The notes under the pieces: generated by a model
Database searches by the model: none
Seen by the model: only the letters and a program-made list of their open reading frames with translations
Told to the model about the DNA's origin: nothing
DNA from: Rhizobium binae
GTDB lineage: Bacteria > Pseudomonadota > Alphaproteobacteria > Rhizobiales > Rhizobiaceae
Direction of reading: 5' to 3'
NCBI RefSeq assembly: GCF_017357225.1
Contig: NZ_CP071604.1
Location: 1,057,001-1,121,000 of the forward strand
Length of the DNA stretch: 64,000 bases
Translations under genes and position numbers: made by a program
Shown here: positions 16,418 through 25,686 of the stretch, piece by piece
Layout of the letters: each line of letters starts with the position of its first letter
Numbering within the stretch: the first letter of the stretch is position 1

Positions 16418-19330
16418 TTAGGCCCGTTTCGTCAGCGGAAACCGGTCGCGAAGCAGCCGCAGCACCGAGTCCGACGGCATCGGCGGGCCGAACAGATAGC
16501 TCTGGCCGTAGCTGCAGCCCATCTTGGCGAGTTCGATCGCATCCTCGTTGGATTCGATGCCCTCGGCCACCACCTTCATCTCGAGCTCGCGCGCCATTGA
16601 TATCACCGAGCGGAGCACGGTCGCCTTCTTGTCGCTGCTGTCGCGCACCAACGCCTTGTCGAGCTTGATAGTGTCGAAGGGGAAGCGGGTGAGATAGGCA
16701 AGCGACGAATAGCCGGTGCCGAAATCGTCGAGCGCCAGGCCGATGCCGGACTCCTTCAGCTTCTGCAGCACCAGGCGGGCCTGTTCCGGATTTTCCATCA
16801 CCATGGATTCCGTCAGTTCCAGCTTGAGCCGCGAGGGCGCGCAATGGGTCTTGGCGAGAACCGAACGCACGTCGTCATAGAGCTCGTTGTTGAGCAGCTG
16901 CACGCTCGACAGGTTGATCGACACGAAGATCGGCAGTTCGCCGGTCTGGTTCTGCCAGCTCATCAGATCGTTGGTCGCCTGTTCCAGCGCGAACATGCCG
17001 AGCGGGCCGATGAGATCGGAGGCCTCGGCGATCGGAATGAATTCCGACGGCGGGATATTGCCGCGCTTCGGATGCTCCCAGCGCATCAGCGCCTCGAAGC
17101 CGGCGACCTCGACATCTTCCAGCCGGGCGATCGGCTGGTAGACCATCGACAATTCCCTGCGTTCGATGGCGCGGCGCAGATCGGTCTCGATCTGCAGCCG
17201 GTCGGTGCCGAAATCGCGGAAGGCCGGCTGGAACGGCTCGACGCGGTTGCCGCCGGCCCGCTTCGCCCGGTACATGGCAAGCTCGGCGTCGCTGAGCAGG
17301 CCGCTGGCGCTCTCCTGCCGGTCCACCCAGGAGGCGAGCCCGATCGACGCCGTCAGAATGACCTCGCGGTTGGAAAAGTTGATCGGCACCATGATCGCCT
17401 TGCTGACCGCATCGGCGAAATCGGCGACCTTGGCCGGATTGTGCTCGGACACCAGGATCAGCCCGAACTGGTCGCCGGCAAGCCGTGCCAGCGTGTCCTG
17501 CGGCTTCATCAGGCGGCGCAGGCGCCGGGTCAGGGCGATGAGAATGTTGTCGCCGGCCGCAACGCCGAGCGCATCATTGACCAGCTTGTAGCGGTCGATA
17601 TCGATCACCATCACCGTCGGGCGCAGCGTCTCGCCGCCGGGCGCCAGCGCCAGCACCGCCTGCAGCCGGTCGAGGAAGACCTGCCGGTTCGGCAGGCCGG
17701 TCAGATTGTCGTGCAGCGCATCCTGCAGCAGCCGCTCGACGGAATTCTTCTGCTCGGTGACGTCGACGATGGTGCCGACGCAGCGGATGATTTCGCCGTT
17801 GGAGCCGAGCACCGGCCGGGCGCGGATCAGCAGCCAGTGGAAATGCCCGTCCTCGGCGCGGATGCGGAATTCATGATTGAGCCGGCCGCGCCGGTGTTCG
17901 AGCAGCACGTCGAGCGTGGCGCGGAAGCGGTCGCGGTCGTCAGGGTGCAGCCGCGGCAGCCAGTTGCGCGCCGCCCCGTGCATGGCGCCGGGCGAGAGGC
18001 CGAGCTTGACCGAGACGTCGGGGATGGTGACGACGCGGTCGCGCGCCACGTCCCAGTCCCACACCATGTCGCCGGAGCCGGTCAGCGCCAGCGATTGCCG
18101 CTCGAGATCGGAAAACAGCCCCTGCTGGAAAGCGCCGCCGGCAAAGGCGTGCTGCATGACGGTGAAGCCGATCAGCAGCACGATCAGCACGAGGCCGCCG
18201 CCGAGCGCCGGCTGGATGATGTCGTTGTCGAGCCGGCCTGTGACCGTCAGCCACGCCCCGAACAGCCAGACGAGCGTCAGCGCCCAGGCCGGCACCAGCA
18301 GGATGGCGCGGTCGTAGCGGTTGAAGCCGAGATAGATGATCAACAGCAGGCCCGTCGCCGCCGTCAGGGCGAAGGACAGCCTGGCGATGCCGGCGGCGAT
18401 CGACGGATCGTAGATCGCCACGCCGAAAAGCAGGGCAAGGCCGAGCACCCAGGCGAGCGTGGCGTAACCGAGATGCGCATGCCAGCGATTGAGGTTCAGA
18501 TAGGTGAAGAGGAAGATGACGAAACTCGAGGCCAGCGCCACTTCAGCGCAGGCGCGCCATATTCGCTGGTCGGCCGAGGCGACGCTGATCAGCTTGCCGA
18601 GAAAGCCGAAGTCGACGCAGATATAGCCGAGCACCGCCCAGGCGAGTGCCGCCGTCGCCGGCAGCATCGAGGTGCCCTTGACGACGAAGAGGATGGTCAG
18701 AAACACGGCGAGCAGGCCGGCAATGCCGAGCACGATGCCGCGATAGAGCGTGAAGGCGTTGATCGTATCCTTGTAGGCGTTCGGCTCCCAGAGATAGATC
18801 TGCGGCAGCTCCGGCGTCGACAGCTCGGCGACGAAGGTGATGACGGCGCCGGGGTTCAGCGTGATGCGGAAGACGTCGGCCTCGTCGCTCGGTTGCCGGT
18901 CGAGCGCAAACCCTTCGCTCGGCGTGATCGCCATGATGCGCTGCGAGCCGAGATCCGGCCAGAACAGCTTGGAATTGACCAGGCGGAAATGCGGCGCGAC
19001 GATGACACGCTCCAGCTGCTCCTCCGAGACATTGGCAAGGGCAAACACCGCCCAGTCGCCCTGATGGTTTTCCGAGCTCGCCCGGACCTCGATGCGCCGG
19101 CGGATGCCGTCGGCGCCGGCGGCCGTCGAAACCTGGAAGGCCTCGCCCTGGTTGGCGTAGATCTCGGTGGTCGCGGTGAGGTCGAGCGCCGTATCGTCAC
19201 GGGAAATCTTCACCGGTTCGGCCGCCCGGGCAAGACCCGCCGAAAGGGCGAAGGCCGCCAGGAAAAGGGCTGCGATCACCGCGATCACTCGTCCGGACGG
19301 TGACTTGGGCAGCATGCGGTCTCTGGTCAT
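16418..19330 (-). CDS. 7TM-PAS-GGDEF-EAL cyclic-di-GMP protein with degenerate GGDEF
   Basis: A 970-residue inner-membrane signalling protein. Order: signal peptide (1-37), periplasmic sensor of 7TMR-DISM type (about 38-190), seven helices (about 195-400), PAS domain (about 415-535), GGDEF domain (about 540-700) and EAL domain (about 715-960). The GGDEF active site reads AGDQF (618-622), so cyclase activity is probably lost. The EAL motif (746-748), DDFGTGYSS and VAEGIES are intact, predicting c-di-GMP phosphodiesterase activity. The start overlaps the stop of the upstream GNAT gene (ATGA), supporting ATG 19330. Last gene of the thrC-M16-GNAT run. Confidence 0.93.
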   Translation of the reverse strand: MTRDRMLPKSPSGRVIAVIAALFLAAFALSAGLARAAEPVKISRDDTALDLTATTEIYANQGEAFQVSTAAGADGIRRRIEVRASSENHQGDWAVFALANVSEEQLERVIVAPHFRLVNSKLFWPDLGSQRIMAITPSEGFALDRQPSDEADVFRITLNPGAVITFVAELSTPELPQIYLWEPNAYKDTINAFTLYRGIVLGIAGLLAVFLTILFVVKGTSMLPATAALAWAVLGYICVDFGFLGKLISVASADQRIWRACAEVALASSFVIFLFTYLNLNRWHAHLGYATLAWVLGLALLFGVAIYDPSIAAGIARLSFALTAATGLLLIIYLGFNRYDRAILLVPAWALTLVWLFGAWLTVTGRLDNDIIQPALGGGLVLIVLLIGFTVMQHAFAGGAFQQGLFSDLERQSLALTGSGDMVWDWDVARDRVVTIPDVSVKLGLSPGAMHGAARNWLPRLHPDDRDRFRATLDVLLEHRRGRLNHEFRIRAEDGHFHWLLIRARPVLGSNGEIIRCVGTIVDVTEQKNSVERLLQDALHDNLTGLPNRQVFLDRLQAVLALAPGGETLRPTVMVIDIDRYKLVNDALGVAAGDNILIALTRRLRRLMKPQDTLARLAGDQFGLILVSEHNPAKVADFADAVSKAIMVPINFSNREVILTASIGLASWVDRQESASGLLSDAELAMYRAKRAGGNRVEPFQPAFRDFGTDRLQIETDLRRAIERRELSMVYQPIARLEDVEVAGFEALMRWEHPKRGNIPPSEFIPIAEASDLIGPLGMFALEQATNDLMSWQNQTGELPIFVSINLSSVQLLNNELYDDVRSVLAKTHCAPSRLKLELTESMVMENPEQARLVLQKLKESGIGLALDDFGTGYSSLAYLTRFPFDTIKLDKALVRDSSDKKATVLRSVISMARELEMKVVAEGIESNEDAIELAKMGCSYGQSYLFGPPMPSDSVLRLLRDRFPLTKRA

Positions 19331-19941
19331 CGGCTGTCGGTTATCCTGCCTTTATCCGTATCGGTGGCGAGCCGTGAAAACATCACATGATCGTGCCACT
19401 GACCGTTGATCTTCAAATATCCGCGCAGATAGCCTTCCCGCTGAAACCCGGCCTTTTCAAGCAGACGCATGCTGCGCGCGTTATCTGGAATACAGGCTGC
19501 TTCGATACGGTGCAACTCAAGCCCGGTGAAGATATAAGGAATAACCATTTGAAGGGCGGCGAACATATGCCCCTGGCCGGCATGGCGTTCGCCCATCCAG
19601 TAGCCGATCATGCAGCTTTGTGCCGCACCCCGCCTGATATAGCCGATGGTGATGCCGCCGACGAGGGTGCGGTTCTCCTTGAGGAAAATGAACAGCGGAA
19701 TCGCCTGGCCGGAGGCATATTCCTGCTTGCCGCGGATGACGCGGGCGCGGTAGGCGCCCTCCGTCAACTCGTCGCGCCGCCAGGTCGGCTCCCAGGGTTC
19801 GAGGAACCTGCGGCTTTCGGACCGCAGCCGGTGCCACTGGTTGAAATCCTGGTAGCGCGGCAGGCGTAAGAGGTACTTGTCGTTTTCCAGCTCGACCGCA
19901 TCCGGCTGCCGCGACAGGAACCGAAACACCGATTTTGGCAT
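19327..19941 (-). CDS. GNAT N-acetyltransferase, RimJ/RimL type
   Basis: A 204-residue enzyme with the acetyl-CoA fold: RRGAAQSCMIGYWMGERHAGQGHMFAAL contains the GQG phosphate-binding turn, and LHRIEAACIPDNARSMRLLEKAGFQREGYLR is the conserved C-terminal half. This is the family that acetylates N termini of ribosomal or other proteins; the substrate is unknown. It lies 28 bases after the M16 peptidase gene and overlaps the next gene by four bases, so it is probably part of one transcript from thrC. Confidence 0.92.
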   Translation of the reverse strand: MPKSVFRFLSRQPDAVELENDKYLLRLPRYQDFNQWHRLRSESRRFLEPWEPTWRRDELTEGAYRARVIRGKQEYASGQAIPLFIFLKENRTLVGGITIGYIRRGAAQSCMIGYWMGERHAGQGHMFAALQMVIPYIFTGLELHRIEAACIPDNARSMRLLEKAGFQREGYLRGYLKINGQWHDHVMFSRLATDTDKGRITDSR

Positions 19942-19969
19942 CGATCACTCCCGGCAGACGGACGTCGGC

Positions 19970-21265
19970 TCAGCTGGCCTGCATCGTCTTCGGCGCCGGT
20001 ACCGAAAGCGAGGCGATGATGTCTTCCATCGGCGCGAGCTGTTCCAGCGGCCCGATCGCCGAAAGTGTCGGCACCGTGTCGTAGAACAGCCGGCCGGCGA
20101 GATCGGTCAGGCGCTCGATGGTGATGCCTTCCAGCCGTTCCATCATCTCCGGATTGGAGATCGGCCGGCCGTAGAGCATCATCTGCCTCGCGATCTGGCC
20201 GGCGCGGGCAGCCGGACTTTCCTGGCCCATCAGCAGCTGGGCGCGGATTTGGGCGCGGGCGCGCTCGATTTCTTTCTGGTGGATCTCGTTGGCAGATTTG
20301 TGCAGTTCGTCGACGATCACGGGCACCAGCTCCGGCAGGTTTTCGCCGCCGGTCGCGGCATGAATGCCGAAGATGCCGGTGTCTGAAAAACCCCAATGGA
20401 AGGCATAGACGGAATAACAGAGGCCGCGGAATTCGCGCACTTCCTGGAACAGCCGCGAGGACATGCCGCCGCCGAGGATATTGGCGAGGATCTGCGAGCA
20501 GTAGAAATCGCGGGCGTGGTAGGGCTTGCCCTCGAAGCCGAGCAGGATCTGCGCATCCATCAGGTCGCGCGGTTCGCGCACGCTTCCGCCGATATAGCGC
20601 GCCGCTTCCATGACCGGCGGGGCGGATGGCGAAGTCGGCAGGCTGGCGAAGCGATCCTCGACCATGCGCAGGAATTCTTCATGATCGACGGCGCCGGTCG
20701 CCACCACGAACATCCGGTCGGTCGTGTAGTTCCGGCCGAGATAGGTGCGGATCTGCTGCGGCGTGAAGGAAACGACGGTCTGCGGCGTGCCGAGGATTGC
20801 CCGGCCGAGCGTCTGGTCGCGATAGGCGGCCTCGGAGAAGCGGTCGAACACCACGTCGTCGGGCGTGTCGTTGGCGGCGTTGATCTCCTGCAGGATCACC
20901 TGCTTCTCGCGCTCCAGTTCCTCCTCCTCAAAGGCCGATTCCGTCAGGATGTCGGCGAGGATATCGACGGCGAGGGGCACATGATCCTTCAGCACGCGAG
21001 CATAATAGGAGGTCGTCTCGGTCGAGGTGGCGGCGTTGACTTCGCCGCCCACATCCTCGATCTCCTCGGCGATCTCACGGGCGCTGCGGCGCGCCGTGCC
21101 CTTGAAGGCCATGTGTTCGAGCAGGTGGGCGATGCCGTGCTCGTCTTCCGTCTCGTTGCGCGATCCCGATTTGATCCAGACACCGAGCGCAACGCTTTCA
21201 AGGTGCGGCATGGTTTCTGTGACTACTGTCAGCCCGGATTTCAGCCGGGTGCACTCAACTGTCAT
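19970..21265 (-). CDS. M16 family zinc metallopeptidase (processing-peptidase-like)
   Basis: A 431-residue protein with the inverted zinc motif HLLEHMAF (HxxEH) near residue 47 and the distal glutamate in EDVGGEVNAATSTETTSY. It matches the single-subunit M16B peptidases next to thrC in many alphaproteobacteria, relatives of the mitochondrial processing peptidase. There is no signal peptide. It starts three bases after the thrC stop. The physiological substrate is unknown. Confidence 0.95.
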   Translation of the reverse strand: MTVECTRLKSGLTVVTETMPHLESVALGVWIKSGSRNETEDEHGIAHLLEHMAFKGTARRSAREIAEEIEDVGGEVNAATSTETTSYYARVLKDHVPLAVDILADILTESAFEEEELEREKQVILQEINAANDTPDDVVFDRFSEAAYRDQTLGRAILGTPQTVVSFTPQQIRTYLGRNYTTDRMFVVATGAVDHEEFLRMVEDRFASLPTSPSAPPVMEAARYIGGSVREPRDLMDAQILLGFEGKPYHARDFYCSQILANILGGGMSSRLFQEVREFRGLCYSVYAFHWGFSDTGIFGIHAATGGENLPELVPVIVDELHKSANEIHQKEIERARAQIRAQLLMGQESPAARAGQIARQMMLYGRPISNPEMMERLEGITIERLTDLAGRLFYDTVPTLSAIGPLEQLAPMEDIIASLSVPAPKTMQAS

Positions 21266-21268
21266 TGG

Positions 21269-22693
21269 CTATCTTTCTGCGCCTGCCGTCGTCTTGCCGC
21301 GGGCGTGTTTGCCGATAAAGGTTTCAACGGCTTTCAGCTCCGGTGCGATGATCTGGAAACGCTCCTCCCTTTGCATCAGATCAGCAAGCCACGTCGGAAG
21401 CGCCGGGTCAATACCGCAGGCCGATTTTACGGCAACCGGAAATTTCGCCGGATGTGCAGTCGCAAGCGTCACCATCGGCGTATTCTGCTTTTCCTTCTTG
21501 GCTGCGACGAAGACGCCGATCGCCGAATGCGGATCGAGGAGATAGCCGGTTTGCGCATAGGTCTTGCGGATCGTCTCGGCGACCTGCTTTTCGCTGGCGC
21601 GCCCGGCCCGGAAGTCGCGGCGGATAGCCTTCAGCGCTTGCCCGCCGATCTCGAAACCATTGGATTGCTTGAGGCTTTCCATGGCCGCGCGCACCTTCGA
21701 GGCATCGCGCCCATAGGCTTCGAACAGCAGCCGTTCGAAATTCGAGGAGATCTGGATGTCCATCGACGGCGAGCTCGTCGCCTTGACCGCCTTCATGTCG
21801 TAGCGGCCGGTCTTCAGCGTGCGCGTGAGAATGTCGTTCTCGTTGGTGGCGATGACCAGCCGGTCGATCGGCAGGCCCATGCGCTTGGCGCAGTAGCCGG
21901 CGAAGATATCGCCGAAATTGCCGGTCGGCACGGTGAAGGAGATCTTCCGGTCCGGCCCGCCGAGCGCCACCGCCGTGGTGAAATAATAGACGATCTGGGC
22001 CATGATGCGCGCCCAGTTGATCGAGTTGACGCCCGACAGGCTGACCCTGTCGCGGAATGCCGCGTCGTTGAACATCGCCTTGACGAGATTCTGGCAGTCG
22101 TCGAAATTGCCTTCGACGGCGAGCGCATGCACATTGGCGGCCGTCGAGGTCGTCATCTGCCGCTGCTGCACCGGCGAGACCTTGCCGTGCGGGAAGAGGA
22201 TGAAGATGTCGGTGCGCTCGCGGCCGGCGAAAGCGTCGATCGCCGCCCCGCCGGTATCGCCCGAGGTGGCGCCGACGATCGTCGCCCGTTCGCCTCGCTT
22301 TTCCAGCGCATAATCCATCAGCCTGGCGAGCAGTTGCATCGCCACGTCCTTGAAGGCGAGCGTCGTGCCGTGGAAGAGCTCCATGACGAAGCTGTTCGGC
22401 CCGGTCTGGACGAGCGGCGCGATCGCCGGATGGCGGAAGGTGGCATAAGCCTCGTCGATCATCGCCCGGAAGGTCGCCGCAGGGATTTCGCCGTTGGTGA
22501 AGGGCGACAGAATGGTGAAGGCGATCTCCTGATAGGTCTTGCCCCTGAGCGCGCGGATCTCTTTCTTCGAAAACTGCGGCCACTCACGGGGAACATAGAG
22601 CCCGCCATCGCGCGCCAGTCCCGTCAGCAGGGCGTCGCAAAAGCCGAGGGCAGGGGCCTCGCCGCGGGTCGAGATATAATCCACGTTGGTCAT
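21269..22693 (-). CDS. thrC: Threonine synthase
   Basis: A 474-residue pyridoxal-phosphate enzyme that converts O-phosphohomoserine to threonine. The N terminus (MTNVDYISTRGEAPALGFCDALLTGLARDGGLYVP) and LFHGTTLAFKDVAMQLLARLM are diagnostic, with the PLP lysine in AFKDVA; GATSGDTGGAAIDAF binds the cofactor phosphate. Length matches the long gamma type of threonine synthase. It heads the operon with the M16 peptidase. thrB, the preceding enzyme, lies 16 kb away. Confidence 0.97.
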   Translation of the reverse strand: MTNVDYISTRGEAPALGFCDALLTGLARDGGLYVPREWPQFSKKEIRALRGKTYQEIAFTILSPFTNGEIPAATFRAMIDEAYATFRHPAIAPLVQTGPNSFVMELFHGTTLAFKDVAMQLLARLMDYALEKRGERATIVGATSGDTGGAAIDAFAGRERTDIFILFPHGKVSPVQQRQMTTSTAANVHALAVEGNFDDCQNLVKAMFNDAAFRDRVSLSGVNSINWARIMAQIVYYFTTAVALGGPDRKISFTVPTGNFGDIFAGYCAKRMGLPIDRLVIATNENDILTRTLKTGRYDMKAVKATSSPSMDIQISSNFERLLFEAYGRDASKVRAAMESLKQSNGFEIGGQALKAIRRDFRAGRASEKQVAETIRKTYAQTGYLLDPHSAIGVFVAAKKEKQNTPMVTLATAHPAKFPVAVKSACGIDPALPTWLADLMQREERFQIIAPELKAVETFIGKHARGKTTAGAER

Positions 22694-22895
22694 CCTTGAT
22701 CTATCGCTGGAAGAAATTTGGCCGGGCCGAGCCGGGGCCCGCTCCGCCGGAAACCGGCAAGGGGCTGCCTTCAGGCCACACCATTGCCGTTATCTTGTTG
22801 AAGTTGCCCGCATCCGGCGGCGAAAAGTGCATCAAAACGGCGCGTACCCAATCGATTTTTGTTTGCGCCGCTGATATAGACCATCGCAAACCGTC

Positions 22896-23603
22896 GTGAA
22901 AGGCCTCGTGAAAAAGACTGAGGCCTCCAAGAAACGCTTGTGCAAAGGGTGGAACATAGTGCTCGGCAAGGTCTCGCGTCTTATCATCTCCACTTCTTTC
23001 GTTGCCCTTCTTGCCGGCTGCAACTCGCTCGGCATCGGCGGCGACAACAAGCCTGAGGCGGCGCCAACCCAGCCGAACGGCACGGCCCAGATCATGCCGC
23101 TGGCGCCGGCCAATCCATCATCGAACAACCCCTCGATCGGCACGGCCAAGACGGCGCAGGGGACCGTCGCCCCGGTCGTCCAGGGCGCCTGCCCGCAGAT
23201 CTTCCTGCGCGACGAGGATGCGATCTTCCGCACCTATGCCAAGGGCAAGAAGGATGATCCGCAGCAGATCGTCTTCCAGGCCTCCTTCGGCGATTACACC
23301 CGCCAGTGCACGTTGAACGACACGAGTCTGACGATGACCGTCGTCGCCCAGTTGCGGCTCATCACCGGCCCGGCCGGCAACCCCGGCCCGGTGACGCTGC
23401 CGATCCGCGTCACCATCCTCGATGGTCAGAACGTGCTCTATTCCGAGGTCACCAAGTTCCCGACCGAAATTCCGGCGGGTGCACCGGGCACGCAGGTCAT
23501 CTTCCGCAAGGAAGGCATCAAGATGCCGGCCGGCGCCGGCGCGCTGGTGCGGGTCAACGTCGGCTTCGACACCCAGACGGCCAAGAGCAAGAAGAACAGC
23601 TGA
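22896..23603 (+). CDS. Putative lipoprotein
   Basis: A 235-residue protein with a long positively charged N terminus and a lipobox (SFVALLAGCNSL; cysteine about residue 42). The mature part has a proline/asparagine-rich linker (residues 50-90) and then a beta-rich domain (ACPQIFLRDEDAIFRTYAKG to RVNVGFDTQTAKSKKNS). It is probably anchored in the outer membrane. I do not recognise a function. The start could lie further in (GTG near 22959), which would shorten the unusually long signal region. It is divergent from thrC. Confidence 0.8.
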   Translation: MKGLVKKTEASKKRLCKGWNIVLGKVSRLIISTSFVALLAGCNSLGIGGDNKPEAAPTQPNGTAQIMPLAPANPSSNNPSIGTAKTAQGTVAPVVQGACPQIFLRDEDAIFRTYAKGKKDDPQQIVFQASFGDYTRQCTLNDTSLTMTVVAQLRLITGPAGNPGPVTLPIRVTILDGQNVLYSEVTKFPTEIPAGAPGTQVIFRKEGIKMPAGAGALVRVNVGFDTQTAKSKKNS

Positions 23604-23754
23604 TATTTCGGCAAGACGCGGTCTGGCGCGCGGCTATCCGGGCGCTTACCCGCGGGCGTAATGGCGCGGCGGCTTCGCAGCCGCGATGAAGCGACGGCAA
23701 AAGCGGCGGTCCTCAAGCCGCGGCGCCGTGCATTGGCGAGAGCGCCAACCCCAC

Positions 23755-23895
23755 TCCGTCATCCCCTGGGCTTGACCCTGGGAATTCACGACCAAGCACT
23801 CGGCTTCACAAATGTCCCTGCCGGATGCCGTGCCTCTTCACGCGGCGCCAGCAGCATGGATCCCAGGGTCAAGCCCTGGGATGACGGAGGAGAGG
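23755..23895. repeat. REP-like palindrome pair
   Basis: CTCCGTCATCCCCTGGGCTT at the left and GGATCCCAGGGTCAAGCCCT...GATGACGGAGGAGAGGTGGT at the right form the two arms, separated by about 80 bases. Same repeat family as at 47727, 47942 and 52860-53830. The gap 23604-23944 contains nothing else recognisable. Confidence 0.85.
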
Positions 23896-23944
23896 TGGTG
23901 CCGGGAGCGCGTCGGGCTCAGCAGCCGCGCGAATGGCCCAGGTC

Positions 23945-24634
23945 TTAAAGCACGCCTTCCCAGGCAGCCAGCGCGGCGACGACGCCCGGCAGGTCGTTCA
24001 TCCGGGAGATCACCGTTTCGGCGCCGGCATCCGTCAGCTTGTCGGCATGGGCGGGATAGCTGTGCGAGGCGCCGGTAAAGCCGATGACGCGCATGCCGGC
24101 GGCGCGCGCCGCATGCACGCCGTGCACGGAATCCTCGACCACGACAGTCCTGTCGGGCGAGATACCCATCCGGCTTGCGCCGTGCAGGAAGATGTCGGGC
24201 TTCGGCTTGACGCGGTCGGGGCCGAGCTCCTTGGCGGAGAAGATGTTGGGCGAAAACAGCGGCTTCAGACCTACCTTGGTGAGCATCATGTCGAGCCGCT
24301 TCGTGCTCGAATTCGAGCAGATGCAGCGCTTCATCGTCAGTCTGGAAACGGCGAATTCGACGCCCGATATGGCCTTGACGTCATTTGCCAGCCTGATGTC
24401 GAGCAACTGCTCCGACTTATCAAGCAGCGAGGCCGACAGCGGGATGCTCGCCTCGCGCTCGATCTGCAGCAGGATATTGTGCCACGTCATGCCGGCGAAA
24501 CGTTCGCCCATTTCCTCGGCGCCGATCGGATATCCGGCTTCCGTCAACAGCGCGGATTCCACTTCCGCGGCGATGACTTCGGAATCGACGAGAACGCCGT
24601 CGCAATCGAAGATGATGAGATCGAAGCCGTCCAT
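23945..24634 (-). CDS. HAD-superfamily hydrolase (subfamily IA, phosphoglycolate phosphatase/beta-PGM-like)
   Basis: A 229-residue cytosolic phosphatase or phosphomutase. Motif I is FDCDGVLVDSE (nucleophile plus general acid), motif II CSNSSTKR, motif III KPKPDIFLHGA, motif IV VVEDSVHGVHAARAAGM. The cap domain after motif I (ALLTEAGYPIGAEEMGERFAGMT) is typical of subfamily IA. ATG 24634 (MDGFDLIIFDCDG) is chosen over the longer reading. Substrate not predictable. Confidence 0.93.
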   Translation of the reverse strand: MDGFDLIIFDCDGVLVDSEVIAAEVESALLTEAGYPIGAEEMGERFAGMTWHNILLQIEREASIPLSASLLDKSEQLLDIRLANDVKAISGVEFAVSRLTMKRCICSNSSTKRLDMMLTKVGLKPLFSPNIFSAKELGPDRVKPKPDIFLHGASRMGISPDRTVVVEDSVHGVHAARAAGMRVIGFTGASHSYPAHADKLTDAGAETVISRMNDLPGVVAALAAWEGVL

Positions 24635-24828
24635 ATGTTCACGCCTTGCTGGAAATCTGGGTCTTGTCAGGGGGCGTTGCGGCTTTACACGATGGCCGGC
24701 CAAAGCTCAACCTGATCTCAAGCATGGCTGCGATGCGGCAGGCGACCGGCTGCCTGGCGGCATGCCGGTGATGCGATCGCTGAAGGGAAGGGGCCCGCCA
24801 TCGTTCATGCATGGCGAGCCCTGGTTAA

Positions 24829-25278
24829 TTACTGTTGTTCCGGCAGGATGATCTTGCTGCGGGTCGTATTCTTGACGGGCTTCTCGCCGGGAACATGCGA
24901 CATGGTGCGGGTCGTGCTCTGCAGCGCGTCGCCATCGGTGCTGGTCTTGGTGCGGGACTTGCTGAAGGTCCCCTTGTCGACCGCCTGGGCCTTGGTCTGC
25001 GCCTTGAGCTTGTCGCCATTATTGTCGTTGATGTGCGTCTTGCTTTGCGCCTTGCCGTCGGTGGTGGCCGCACTTCCCCCCGATCCGATCGAGGAGGTCG
25101 TGCCGCCATCGGTGCGGCAGGCGCCGGCCGTTCCGACCGAGCCTGCCGAGGTGCCTCCGGCCGAAGCGCTTCCGGCGGTTCCGACCGTTCCGGCCGCATT
25201 GCATTCCTCCGCAAGGCCGGCCGAAGACGAGGCAAGCAGCGCGATCGAGGCGGCTGCGATGAGGTGGATAGGTTTCAT
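24829..25278 (-). CDS. Secreted low-complexity Gly/Ser/Thr protein 1
   Basis: A 149-residue protein with a signal peptide (MKPIHLIAAASIALLASSSAGLA). The mature N-terminal half repeats VGTAGSASAGGTSAGSVGTA, two cysteines follow (ECNAAG, GACRTDG), and the C-terminal half is polar and basic (KTHINDNNGDKLKAQTK...). It shares the VGTxGSxxxGG repeat with the third gene of this cluster. Unknown function; probably periplasmic or extracellular. Confidence 0.7.
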   Translation of the reverse strand: MKPIHLIAAASIALLASSSAGLAEECNAAGTVGTAGSASAGGTSAGSVGTAGACRTDGGTTSSIGSGGSAATTDGKAQSKTHINDNNGDKLKAQTKAQAVDKGTFSKSRTKTSTDGDALQSTTRTMSHVPGEKPVKNTTRSKIILPEQQ

Positions 25279-25287
25279 TGCCGTCTC

Positions 25288-25641
25288 CTATTTCGCAGGT
25301 TTCGTCACCGAACAGGTTCCATCGGAACGTTTGGTGATGACGGTGCCGTCGGGCCGGGTAACGCTGGCGGTCGAATAGCTGTCGACGCTTCCCGAATTTG
25401 CCGAGGAGCCGGCGGAGGCCGATGACGAGGTAGAGCCGGCCGAACCGCTCCCGGTCGTGGTCGACGAGGACACATGCCCGTTACCGGCGGTGACGGTGGT
25501 GGACATGTCGCCCGACTGGGACTGAACGACGGTGCACGTCGTTCCGTCGTCGAGCTTGATTTCCTCGGCCATGGTCTGCCCGCCGACCGCCACAAGCGAC
25601 GCCGTCAATGCGATTGTCGGAAGTCTGGTCATTGCTTTCAT
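25288..25641 (-). CDS. Secreted low-complexity Gly/Ser protein 2
   Basis: About 117 residues, starting MKAMTRLPTIALTASLVAVGGQTMA, a signal peptide. The mature protein has two small folded-looking ends, each with a DGT.C motif (DDGTTCTVVQSQSG and RSDGTCSVTKP), joined by a Ser/Gly-rich stretch (SSSTTTGSGSAGSTSSSASA). The two cysteines may pair. It starts after and ends just before the neighbouring low-complexity genes, in the same direction, so the three may be co-transcribed. Confidence 0.68.
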   Translation of the reverse strand: MKAMTRLPTIALTASLVAVGGQTMAEEIKLDDGTTCTVVQSQSGDMSTTVTAGNGHVSSSTTTGSGSAGSTSSSASAGSSANSGSVDSYSTASVTRPDGTVITKRSDGTCSVTKPAK

Positions 25642-25686
25642 CTCCAAGGGGTTTGGCCGGCGCCACGGAGGCGCCGGCCGACATCG

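Noticed and set aside
16844..19303. An 819-residue open frame opposite the GGDEF-EAL gene, and similar long antisense frames opposite smc, ppdK and thrC/M16
   Set aside because: They are antisense images of strongly coding GC-rich genes with clear conserved motifs; their compositions (Arg, Asp, Gln, Val rich) show no domain.
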